Below, in pieces: positions 43,686 through 52,411 of a stretch of 64,000 nucleotides of DNA (position 1 is the first letter of the stretch; each line of letters opens with the position of its first letter). The DNA comes from Paraburkholderia acidisoli. GTDB lineage: Bacteria > Pseudomonadota > Gammaproteobacteria > Burkholderiales > Burkholderiaceae. A model generated the notes under the pieces. That model was not told where the DNA came from. It ran no database searches and saw only the letters and a program-made list of their open reading frames with translations. The position numbers and the translations under genes were made by a program. The stretch spans positions 496,001-560,000 of the forward strand of contig NZ_CP046913.1 in NCBI RefSeq assembly GCF_009789675.1, given 5' to 3'.

Positions 43686-43721
43686 GGTATGTTCGGTAGG
43701 TTCGGTGTGTTCGGGGTGTTC
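43686..43721. repeat. 9-bp degenerate tandem repeat, four copies
   Basis: Units GGTATGTTC, GGTAGGTTC, GGTGTGTTC and GGGGTGTTC follow each other in the gap between the amidase and tldD genes. Confidence 0.75.
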
Positions 43722-43747
43722 GTTATCGGGGCGTGCTCGCCGCGCGC

Positions 43748-44614
43748 TCAGGCGCAGTCGAGCACGCGATGCCGCCACGCGGGCAGGCTCGCGCGCACGC
43801 TCGCCATGCGCGCGAGGTCGATGTCGCCCGCCACCACGCCCGGGCCTTCGTCGCGCACCGCGACGATCTCGCCCCACGGGTCGATCAGCACGCTGTGGCC
43901 CCACGTACGGCGGCCGTTTTCGTGCTTGCCGCCTTGCGCCGCCGCGAGCACATAGCACTGGTTTTCGATCGCGCGGGCGCGCAGCAAAATCTCCCAGTGC
44001 GCCTCGCCCGTGGTGTAGGTGAACGCGGAAGGCACCACCATCAGCGCGCAATCGCCCATGCGGCGGTACAGCTCGGGAAAGCGCAAATCGTAGCAGACCG
44101 ACAGGCCGACCCGGCCGAACGGCGCTTCGAAGGTGCGAACCTCGTCGCCGGGGCGGATCGTGCGCGCTTCGTCGAACGATTCGGTGCCTTTTTCGAAGTT
44201 GAACAGATGGATCTTGTCGTAGCGCGCGCGCTCCGTGCCGCTTGGATCGAACACGAGCGTGGTGTTGAGCACGCGGTTCTCCTCGGGCGCCGGGTTGGGC
44301 GCGAGCAGCGGCAAGGTTCCGCCGATGATCCACACGCCGTGGCGCTTCGCGGCATCGGCGAGAAAACGCTGGATCGGGCCGTCGCCGTAGGGTTCGCGGA
44401 TCGCGAGCTTGTCCGTGTCCTTGTGGCCCATGAAGCAGAAATATTCGGGCAGCAACACGAGGCGCGCGCCGGAGGCGGCGGCTTCGGCGATCAGACGGTC
44501 GGCATCGGCGAGATTGCGGTCGCGGTCTGGCGTGCTGACCATCTGCAGCGCGGCGACACGGAAGGGCGCTCGGGACGCTTCGGACGATTCAGGCGATTCG
44601 GGAGTGGCGCTCAT
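43748..44614 (-). CDS. Nitrilase-superfamily carbon-nitrogen hydrolase
   Basis: The 288-residue product is a Nit1/omega-amidase-like enzyme; some relatives repair deaminated glutathione or hydrolyse 2-oxoglutaramate. The Glu-Lys-Cys triad is visible: E in LVLLPEYFCFMG, K in RARYDKIHLFNF, and C in VGLSVCYDLRFPELYR. HSVLIDPWGEIVA follows near the end. The ATG at 44614 (MSATPESPESSE) is preferred over an upstream TTG. The short Ser/Glu/Pro-rich start is probably unstructured. It lies between yhdP and tldD, all on the minus strand, a gene order seen in relatives. Substrate not readable. Confidence 0.92.
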   Translation of the reverse strand: MSATPESPESSEASRAPFRVAALQMVSTPDRDRNLADADRLIAEAAASGARLVLLPEYFCFMGHKDTDKLAIREPYGDGPIQRFLADAAKRHGVWIIGGTLPLLAPNPAPEENRVLNTTLVFDPSGTERARYDKIHLFNFEKGTESFDEARTIRPGDEVRTFEAPFGRVGLSVCYDLRFPELYRRMGDCALMVVPSAFTYTTGEAHWEILLRARAIENQCYVLAAAQGGKHENGRRTWGHSVLIDPWGEIVAVRDEGPGVVAGDIDLARMASVRASLPAWRHRVLDCA

Positions 44615-44773
44615 CGGCAAATATCGAGGCTCTCGTAACTGGGGGAGGCGCTGGCGCGGTGCGGTCTCAGTGCCGGGCGATGCGCGTCGTTACATTCGTG
44701 GCGCGGCGCATCGGTCGTGCCTGTAGTCCGCCGGTTTCCGTCCGCTTTCAGCCGCTACGCGGTTTCCAGCACG

Positions 44774-44871
44774 AACTCAGGGCGCAACTCAGGACGCCAA
44801 CTCGGGACGCCAACTCGGGACGCCAACTCGGGACGCCAACTCGGGACGCCAACTCGGGACGCCAACTCAGG
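44774..44871. repeat. 13-bp minisatellite at the end of yhdP
   Basis: Five identical units AACTCGGGACGCC (44799-44863) are flanked by diverged copies (44774-44798 and from 44864). The last copy contains the yhdP stop codon (44867-44869). Copy number is likely to vary between strains. There are no spacers, so it is not a CRISPR array. Confidence 0.9.
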
Positions 44872-47800
44872 GCGCGGCAGCCGGCACCTGCGCGTCCATC
44901 TTACCCTGATCGCTGTGCAGCCGCTCGACGTGGGGTTTGGACCACGATCCGGTGATGGCGTAGGTCATCGCGAACGCCGACTCGACTGTGTGCGAGAGCG
45001 CGAAGTCGGCGACCAGCGCGCCCAGGCCGAACAGCGGATTGACCACGGCCGCGGCGATCACGCCCGCGCCCGCGCTCACTGTCGGCACCACATGCACGCG
45101 CAGGTCCTGGGTGCGGCGCGCGACGTCGATGCTGCCCGTCATGGTCGCGCGCGCGGGCGCGGTCACGAGCTTGACGTCGTTGGTCTGGCCGAGGCCGTTC
45201 TGGATTTGCGCCGTGCCCGTCACGCTCGTGAACGGCAAGCCCTGGCCGATCACGTCGCGGAAGTCCATCTGCGCGTAGCGCGAGACGCTTTGCAGGCTCA
45301 GCACGCCGAGCAGCTTGGCCACGCCCGGATTGACCTTGAGAATCTGGCCGTGGCGCAGGTCGAGCGCGAGATTGCCGTCGAGCGATGGATAGTCGATACG
45401 AGTGGGGCCGCCGCGCCACGCGAGCCGTCCCGAGAGCGAACCGGCGCCGCCCTTGAGCGTGTGCTCGAGGCCGGCGCGGTCGAGCAGCGCGCCCGCGTCC
45501 AGAATGTCGAGATGGAAGTCGAGCGCGGTGCGGCGCGGCGTCTGCATGCCGGCGGCGGCGGAGTCGTCGGTCACGGCCGTGTCGCCGATCGCGCGCCAGT
45601 TTTCCGTGGCCGTGAGATGCGCGGCCGGATTGCTGATGTCGAGCGTATCGAGCTGCCAGACCGGCACGCCGTTCTCGTCGTAGTTGTGCGCGTTGACCTG
45701 CAGGCGGCCGAGGTCGCGGTCGCGCACGATCAGCTGGTTCACCACGAGGTCGATCGACGGCATGTTCTGCGCGGGCTGCGACATCGCCTGACCGAGCAGG
45801 TCGTTTTCCGTGGCGGCGGGCACGACGAGGCGCGCGAGCCGTGCTTCGAGCGTGCCCGGGGCGCCCGGCACCGCGCCCGGCTTCCACGAGACGTGACCCG
45901 AGACCTGGTTCGACGCCACGTTGGCCTGCCATTCGTTGCCGCGCTCGCCGCTGCGCGACGCGCCCACGACCACGTTTTCCCAGTGGCGCTTGAGCAGCGT
46001 GAGCATGCCGACGTGGACCGCGAAGCGCGACGGCAAATACTGCGCGAACGCGCTGGCGGTGAGCGGCGTGGGTTGAGCGGCGCTGGCGGCGTTCGTGGCG
46101 CTCGCGGCCTGCGCCGCGGCAGGCGAAGTCGACGCCATCACGGGCGAGGCGTTTTGCGCCGCCGCGTTCGCTGTGACCGCCGATGCCGCGCCAGGAGCGG
46201 TGGCCGCCGCCGCACTCGCCGCCGCCGGCCCGCGCATTTGCTGCACCACCGCGCGCCACGCATCGGCATCGAACGTAGGCAGTTCGACCGCCGCCGTCAC
46301 GCCTTGCGAAGGCAGATCCGCCGGACGATTCATGCCGATCGCGCCGCGCAGCACCTCCGGCACGTGGCCCGGATTGCGGCGCAGCACGTAGCGCGCGGCG
46401 AGCGGCCCGAGCGTCAGATCGGCGTGCTGGTAGTCGCGCTCGTAGTCGGCCTGACGGGTGGCGGCGTCGCCCGGCTGGGCGGCGTTGGGGGCATTGGCGG
46501 GATCGTCGCCGAGGCCCGGCTGCAACTCGAAATGCAGCGGCATGGGCGCGCCGGCCGCTTTGCCGAACGGCGCGGGCAGGTCCAGGCCGAGGCCGGTGAG
46601 ATCGGCATTCGCGGTGATGTCGGGCAAATGGCCGCGCGCGCCCGCCACCTGGAGCGAGTAGGGCGCCGCACCCGAGAGCCGCCCGAGCACCGCCGCCGCC
46701 GTGCCGCGCAGATTCAGCCCGCGCGCCGCGTCCACGGCCACGTCGCCGGCCACGTTCACGGTGTAGCGGCCGTCCTCGCGCAGGCCGCCGCTCGCGCGCA
46801 CGTCGCCGCCCAGGAAGCGCGCCGTGAGTTGATCGACGCTCGCGCTGCGGTTCGTGAAGCGCACCTTGCCGTTGAGATTCGAGACCGGCGGCACGTTGTC
46901 GGCGCTGAGCGTGTCGTTTTCGAAACCGATCGCGCCGCCGAGCTTCACCTTCGGCTGCGGCACGCGCGGGATCGTGAGCGTGAGCGCGAGCGTGGCCGGC
47001 CCTTGCGCGTTCACCTTGCGCGTGGCGTGTTTCGCGATCAGGCCGATCGAGCTGTTGTCGGCGTAATCGAGCAGATCGGCGAGCGGCCCGCGCCCCGCGC
47101 CGCTGATCACGAGATCCGAGCCCTTGATGCCGAGTTCGTCGATTCGCCCGCTCACGTCGTGCAGCACGAAGTTGCGGTAGTGGCCGTGCGCCACGTCGAA
47201 GCGCAGCTTGTTCTCGTGCATGCGGAATACGCCGTCGATGCCGTCGAACGCGGGCCACACGCTCGGCACGCCGTTGCGCATGCGCTTGGGCGGGAACGGC
47301 GACGGGTCGAAGCGCCCGCCCGTGAACGGCGCGACGATGCGGAACTGGCCCGCGTCCGGCGCGCGCGAATAGGGGAATTGCGCGAGATCGCCGTGAATCT
47401 CGATCGTCGCGCCCTTCGAGATGCCCGCCTGCAAGCCGTGGCCGAGATAGACGCGGGTTTTTTCGGTGATGCTGGTGGGCAGGTAACGCGGGATCGCCTT
47501 GACCTGCGCGCGGTCGAAATGCGCGACCAGATCGAGCGCGCCGCGCCCGCTGCCGGGATTCGTGTAGTGCGCGTTCATGGTCGCGTGCACGTCGGCGTTG
47601 CGCACGCCGAGCTGGTTCACGTCGACGGTAAACGCCTTGAGCTTGTTGCCCGGCAGGCGCTCGTCGGCCACGGTCCACTTCAGCGCGCCGTTGAGGCGGT
47701 CGAAGGTGAGACGCGGATTGTCGAACACGCCGGGGATGGTGATCGCGGCGTTGGCCGTGTCGAGATCGAGCGAGCCGTGCTTTTCGTCGGCGTCGATATG

Positions 47801-49297
47801 CCCCCAGAGATTCTCGACGCCCGGCAGGCCCGCACGCGGATGGCCGCGCGGCGTGAGGCCGGGCCCCGGCTCCTGGGCCGCCACGCTGATGCCTTGCAGA
47901 TCGCCCTTGAAGCGGTAGTGCGTGACCGGTTCGGCGCCGGGAACGCTGCGCTGCTCCGCGGCGGCCTCGCCGTTGTCCGGCTTCGCGCGCTCGAGCCCGA
48001 GGTCGTAGTTCGCCACGAGGCCGCGCGGATTGAAGCGCACCAAAGCCGTCTGCACGCGCGGCGGCAGCGGCAGCGCGCGCATGAATTCGGCGAGGATGCC
48101 CAGATCGATGCGGTCGCCCTGCACCGACACCAGTTGACCGTGTTGCAACGTTTGCTGACGAAAGCGCGCGTCGAGCGTGGAGAGCGCGAGCGTGCGCGTG
48201 AGCGGGGTGCCGTCGTCGAGCGGCGGCTGGCCGAGTTCGGCGTGGAAGTCGCGCAGCTTGAGCGCGTAATCGCCGGGCTCGAGGCCCACGCTCCAGTGAA
48301 AGTTCGCGACCGGCATATCCAGCACCGGCTGCGTGGGCTTCACGCGCAGCGCGATGTTGGCGCCTTCGAGCGCGCCGCTCGCGGCCAGCAGCCGCCCTTG
48401 GGCGAAATGCGCCCAGATGGCGTTGTCGATGCGGCCCGCGCGCGTCTCGATCGGCAGGTTGATGTAGCGCGCGAGCGTGGGCAGATCGACGGGACCGGTC
48501 GAGAGGTAGGCGTCGCCGGTCCAGCCGAGCGGCTTGCCCGCCTGCGAGAAGCGCGCGTGCGTGAAATGCGCGCGGAAGTCGAGCGGGCCGTGCAGCACCG
48601 TGCCCTCGGCGGGCGCCTGCAACGCCACGCGATGGTCGTAGCCGTTGTTGAGGATCGCGAAGCGGATATGCGAGAGCGCGAGGTCGGGCGCGTCGTGCAG
48701 GGCGTCGTGCCAGCGCAGCGTGCCGCCGCGCAGCACGATGGCTTCCTGGCGCAGGAGCCAGGTCGAGAAGGTGGCGTTGCCCGTGTGCGTGGTCGGCATC
48801 GGCACGCCCGCGACCGTGATCGTGCCGTCGTCCTCGCGCGCGATATGCACGTCGGGTTCCTCGACGATCACGCTGGAGAGCAGCGGTTCGAGCAGCACGA
48901 TGGAGCGCCACGAGACCGAGGCCATGGCGTGCGGCACGCGCAGGGCGAGGTTGCCGTCGCGGTCGCGAATGGTCAGATCGCTGACGTCGATGCCGGGCTG
49001 GAAGCCCGACCAGTGCGGCGCGAGCTTGCCGATGCGGAACTGCGCGTGGATCTTGTCGGAGACGAGCTTTTCGATGCGCGGACGGAAGTCGTCCACGTGC
49101 GGCAGCACCACGTAGCGCAGCCCGAGCAGCAGCACCGCGACGATGAAGTAAAGGACGAGCGCGATGACGGCCAGCACGCGCAGCGTGTGGCGCAGAACCG
49201 GGTGATGGTGATGCGGGGACGCGCCCTCGGCAGGCCGGCTGTCCGCTCCGGCATGTGCGGATTGCGGCGGGCCGGCGGGATCGTTTCGCTCGGACAT
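44867..49297 (-). CDS. yhdP: YhdP family AsmA-like envelope protein
   Basis: YhdP-type proteins form long beta-taco bridges thought to carry phospholipids from the inner to the outer membrane. The 1476-residue product has a His-rich cytoplasmic N-terminus, one membrane segment (LRVLAVIALVLYFIVAVLLLG, about 37-57, read in blocks) and a very long periplasmic part with repeating beta-strand patterns typical of the DUF3971/AsmA-like family. It is longer than E. coli YhdP (about 1266 residues). Part of the excess is an Ala/Ser/Thr-rich low-complexity insertion encoded around 46060-46240. The gene lies divergently from glnE and upstream of the amidase gene. A minisatellite covers its stop codon. 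Confidence 0.9.
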   Translation of the reverse strand: MSERNDPAGPPQSAHAGADSRPAEGASPHHHHPVLRHTLRVLAVIALVLYFIVAVLLLGLRYVVLPHVDDFRPRIEKLVSDKIHAQFRIGKLAPHWSGFQPGIDVSDLTIRDRDGNLALRVPHAMASVSWRSIVLLEPLLSSVIVEEPDVHIAREDDGTITVAGVPMPTTHTGNATFSTWLLRQEAIVLRGGTLRWHDALHDAPDLALSHIRFAILNNGYDHRVALQAPAEGTVLHGPLDFRAHFTHARFSQAGKPLGWTGDAYLSTGPVDLPTLARYINLPIETRAGRIDNAIWAHFAQGRLLAASGALEGANIALRVKPTQPVLDMPVANFHWSVGLEPGDYALKLRDFHAELGQPPLDDGTPLTRTLALSTLDARFRQQTLQHGQLVSVQGDRIDLGILAEFMRALPLPPRVQTALVRFNPRGLVANYDLGLERAKPDNGEAAAEQRSVPGAEPVTHYRFKGDLQGISVAAQEPGPGLTPRGHPRAGLPGVENLWGHIDADEKHGSLDLDTANAAITIPGVFDNPRLTFDRLNGALKWTVADERLPGNKLKAFTVDVNQLGVRNADVHATMNAHYTNPGSGRGALDLVAHFDRAQVKAIPRYLPTSITEKTRVYLGHGLQAGISKGATIEIHGDLAQFPYSRAPDAGQFRIVAPFTGGRFDPSPFPPKRMRNGVPSVWPAFDGIDGVFRMHENKLRFDVAHGHYRNFVLHDVSGRIDELGIKGSDLVISGAGRGPLADLLDYADNSSIGLIAKHATRKVNAQGPATLALTLTIPRVPQPKVKLGGAIGFENDTLSADNVPPVSNLNGKVRFTNRSASVDQLTARFLGGDVRASGGLREDGRYTVNVAGDVAVDAARGLNLRGTAAAVLGRLSGAAPYSLQVAGARGHLPDITANADLTGLGLDLPAPFGKAAGAPMPLHFELQPGLGDDPANAPNAAQPGDAATRQADYERDYQHADLTLGPLAARYVLRRNPGHVPEVLRGAIGMNRPADLPSQGVTAAVELPTFDADAWRAVVQQMRGPAAASAAAATAPGAASAVTANAAAQNASPVMASTSPAAAQAASATNAASAAQPTPLTASAFAQYLPSRFAVHVGMLTLLKRHWENVVVGASRSGERGNEWQANVASNQVSGHVSWKPGAVPGAPGTLEARLARLVVPAATENDLLGQAMSQPAQNMPSIDLVVNQLIVRDRDLGRLQVNAHNYDENGVPVWQLDTLDISNPAAHLTATENWRAIGDTAVTDDSAAAGMQTPRRTALDFHLDILDAGALLDRAGLEHTLKGGAGSLSGRLAWRGGPTRIDYPSLDGNLALDLRHGQILKVNPGVAKLLGVLSLQSVSRYAQMDFRDVIGQGLPFTSVTGTAQIQNGLGQTNDVKLVTAPARATMTGSIDVARRTQDLRVHVVPTVSAGAGVIAAAVVNPLFGLGALVADFALSHTVESAFAMTYAITGSWSKPHVERLHSDQGKMDAQVPAAAP

Positions 49298-49512
49298 GCT
49301 GCGGCGGGTGCGGTATGGTAGCGTTGCGTTCTAACCACGAAATGTATCACAGAGGGCCGTCAGAACGGACTTAGGCGTCTCCCGTAAGTGTCGGAAGTCC
49401 CTTACCTCGGACCTTACCGCGCGACACGTGTTTCGCCGATCAAAAACGCACGACGCTTGACGGGCCGCCCCTGTGATCGAGACATCGGACCTCTCCGGCC
49501 AGGCAGGCCTTC

Positions 49513-52329
49513 ATGACCGACATTCCTCTCCTGAGTTCCAGCTATTCCCGTTACGCGGCGCGTGTGTACGCGGCGCGTCCCGAACTGGCCGCGCAAGTCG
49601 AAGCGCTGGCGGCGGCGCCGCTCACGCGCGAAGCCATCGTCGCGCGGCTCGACGCCCTGAGCGACCAGATCCGTGCTCAAGCAAACGCCGCACCCGGCGC
49701 GCCGCTCTCCGACGAGCAGCTGAAAAAAGCGCTGCGCCAGTTGCGCACCGAGGTCATCTGCACGGTCATGGAGCGCGATCTGGGCGGCGTGGCCGACGTG
49801 GCCGAAGTCACGGGCAGCATGACCGATCTCGCCGAAGTGGCGATCCAGCGCGCCATCGACACGGTGAGCGCCGACCTCGAAGCGCTGTTCGGCGAGCCGC
49901 GCGGCCCCAACGGCGAGCGCCTCACGCTCGGCGTCGTCGGCATGGGCAAGCTCGGCGGGCGCGAACTGAACGTGTCGTCGGACATCGACCTGATCTTCGT
50001 CTACGAGGACGACGGCGAAACCACCGGCGGCCAGCGCTCGCCCATCGCCACGCAGGATTACTTCACGCGCATGGGCAAGCGGCTGATCGGCGCGCTTTCC
50101 GACGTGACCGCCGACGGTTTCGTGTTTCGCGTGGACATGCGGCTGCGCCCGAACGGCGACTCGGGGCCGCTCGTGTGCAGCCTCGGTATGCTGGAGGAAT
50201 ATTTTTACGTGCAGGGCCGCGAGTGGGAGCGCTACGCGTGGATCAAGGGGCGGCTCGTGTCCGAAGAGGACAGCGAGAGCGCGCTGCGGCTCGCGCGCCA
50301 GCTCGACGCGCTGGTCAAGCCGTTCGTGTACCGGCGTTATCTCGACTTTGGCGTGATCAGCGCGATCCGCTCGCTGCACGTGCAGATTCGCCAGGAGGCG
50401 CAGCGCCGCGCCACCATGCGCCCCGACAAGGCCGACGACATCAAGCTCGGGCGCGGCGGTATCCGCGAAATCGAATTCAGCGCCCAGGTGTTTCAGCTCA
50501 TACGCGGCGGCCAGGACGCCGGTTTCCGGGTGCGCCCGACGCTCGCCGTGCTCGGCTACGCGAACGCGCGCGGGCTGATCGCGCCGGACATCTGCGGCGA
50601 CCTCACGCGCGCCTATAACTTTCTGCGCACGCTCGAACATCGCCTGCAATATCGCGACGACGCGCAGACGCACGCCATGCCCGTGGACGACGCCGAACGC
50701 GTGGCGCTGGCCGCGAGCATGGGCTTTACCGACTATTCCGCGCTGATGCTCGTGCTCGACGCGCATCGCGAGAAGGTCGAACGCCAGTTCGCCGAAATTT
50801 TCTCCGACAAGGCCAACGGCGCGAATGGCGAAGGCGGCGCGGCGGGCGACGGCGCGGCCGCGTGGGTCTGGAGCAGCGCGCTGGCGGAAGAAGGCGCCGA
50901 CGCCGACCTGCTCGCGCGCCTCACCGAACTCGGCATCGACGATCCCGCGCCGCTGCTCGCGCGCCTGCGCGGCCTCTGGCAGTCGGCGCGCTACACCGGT
51001 CTGCCGGAGAAAAGCCGTGAACGTTTCGACGTGGTCGCGCAGCGCGCGCTCGACGCGGCAGCCACGCTGGAGCCGCGCGCGCGCCGCGGCGACACGCTCG
51101 CGCGCATGTTCGACCTGCTCGAAGCCGTGATCCGGCGCGGCGCGTATCTCGCGCTGCTCACCGAATACCCGGACGCGCTCAACCGCGTGCTCAAGGTGCT
51201 GGGCGCCTCGCGCTGGGGCGCGGGCTATCTGATCCGCCATCCGCAACTGCTGGACGAACTGCTCGACGACGAGGCCGTGTTCACGCCGTTCGACTGGCCG
51301 CAGTTCTCGCGTCTGCTGCGCGCGCGCCTCGCCACCGCCACCGACATGGAGCAGCAGATGGACCTGCTGCGCCACGCGCACCAGGCCGAGGTGTTCCGCA
51401 TTCTGCTGAACGATCTGGGTGGCCGGCTCTCGGTCGAGCACGTGAGCGACCGGCTCTCCGAACTCGCCGACGCCGTGCTCGACGTCACCATCGAAACGGT
51501 CTGGAAGCAGTACGCCAAACGCCACCGCGAGGTGCCGCGCTTCGCGGCCATCGCTTACGGCAAGCTGGGCGGCAAGGAACTCGGCTACGCGTCGGATCTC
51601 GACATCATCTTTCTGTACGACGACGAGGACGAGCGCGCCGCGGAGATCTACGCGACGTTCGCGCGCCGCCTCATCACCTGGCTCACCACGGCAACGGGCG
51701 CGGGCACGCTGTTCGACATCGACCTGCGCCTGCGGCCCAACGGCGAGTCGGGTCTGCTCGTCACCGACCTCGACTCGTTCCGCCGTTATCAGCTGCGCGA
51801 AGGCGACGCGGCCAACACGGCGTGGGTCTGGGAGCACCAGGCGCTCACGCGCGCGCGCTTTTCGGCGGGCGACGCGGCCATCGGCAATACCTTCGAGGCG
51901 ATTCGCGTGCAGGTGCTCACCACGCCGCGTGACGCCGCGCCGCTCGCGAAGGAAATCGTGGAAATGCGCCAGCGCGTGGAGGACGGCCATCCGAATCGCA
52001 CGGCGCTGTTCGACCTCAAACACGATCGCGGCGGCATGGTCGACATCGAGTTTCTGGTGCAGTACTGGGTGTTGCTGCACGCGGCGCAGGACCCCGAGCT
52101 GATCCGCAACACGGGCAATATCGCGCTGCTGCGCGAGGTGTCGCGTTTCGGGCTGATGAGCGAGGATGAGGCGGAGACGATCGGCTCGGCGTACCGGCTG
52201 TATCGCAAGCTCCAGCATCAGTTGCGGCTCGACGGCATGGAGACGGCGCGCGTCGAGCCCGCACGCGTGGAAGCCGAGCGCGTCGCGGTGCTGGCGTTGT
52301 GGAAGCGGGTGTTTGGGGAGCGCGGGTAG
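49513..52329 (+). CDS. glnE: Glutamine synthetase adenylyltransferase / adenylyl-removing enzyme
   Basis: GlnE adds and removes AMP on a tyrosine of glutamine synthetase in answer to PII and glutamine, tuning nitrogen assimilation. The 938-residue protein has both nucleotidyltransferase halves. The adenylyl-removase half has GVVGMGKLGGRELNVSSDIDLIFVYE (read in blocks, residues about 137-165). The adenylyltransferase half has AIAYGKLGGKELGYASDLDIIFLYDD at about 675-700. The C-terminal region ends in RLYRKLQHQLRL. Length is as expected for the family. No ntrC-type site was seen in the divergent 215-bp gap to yhdP. Confidence 0.96.
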   Translation: MTDIPLLSSSYSRYAARVYAARPELAAQVEALAAAPLTREAIVARLDALSDQIRAQANAAPGAPLSDEQLKKALRQLRTEVICTVMERDLGGVADVAEVTGSMTDLAEVAIQRAIDTVSADLEALFGEPRGPNGERLTLGVVGMGKLGGRELNVSSDIDLIFVYEDDGETTGGQRSPIATQDYFTRMGKRLIGALSDVTADGFVFRVDMRLRPNGDSGPLVCSLGMLEEYFYVQGREWERYAWIKGRLVSEEDSESALRLARQLDALVKPFVYRRYLDFGVISAIRSLHVQIRQEAQRRATMRPDKADDIKLGRGGIREIEFSAQVFQLIRGGQDAGFRVRPTLAVLGYANARGLIAPDICGDLTRAYNFLRTLEHRLQYRDDAQTHAMPVDDAERVALAASMGFTDYSALMLVLDAHREKVERQFAEIFSDKANGANGEGGAAGDGAAAWVWSSALAEEGADADLLARLTELGIDDPAPLLARLRGLWQSARYTGLPEKSRERFDVVAQRALDAAATLEPRARRGDTLARMFDLLEAVIRRGAYLALLTEYPDALNRVLKVLGASRWGAGYLIRHPQLLDELLDDEAVFTPFDWPQFSRLLRARLATATDMEQQMDLLRHAHQAEVFRILLNDLGGRLSVEHVSDRLSELADAVLDVTIETVWKQYAKRHREVPRFAAIAYGKLGGKELGYASDLDIIFLYDDEDERAAEIYATFARRLITWLTTATGAGTLFDIDLRLRPNGESGLLVTDLDSFRRYQLREGDAANTAWVWEHQALTRARFSAGDAAIGNTFEAIRVQVLTTPRDAAPLAKEIVEMRQRVEDGHPNRTALFDLKHDRGGMVDIEFLVQYWVLLHAAQDPELIRNTGNIALLREVSRFGLMSEDEAETIGSAYRLYRKLQHQLRLDGMETARVEPARVEAERVAVLALWKRVFGERG

Positions 52330-52411
52330 TTTTTTCGGCTAGCGATCCGCCGTTGGGCGCGCGAAGCGCGGCGCGCCTTTACTCACTTAGGGAAGCGCGA
52401 GCGCCAAACCC

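Noticed and set aside
44774..44871. CRISPR-like array
   Set aside because: The 13-bp units are head to tail without spacers and no cas gene is present.
44717..49321. Plus-strand open frame of over 1500 codons
   Set aside because: Shadow of yhdP on the opposite strand; composition is Arg/His/Glu-rich and its start lies in the minisatellite.
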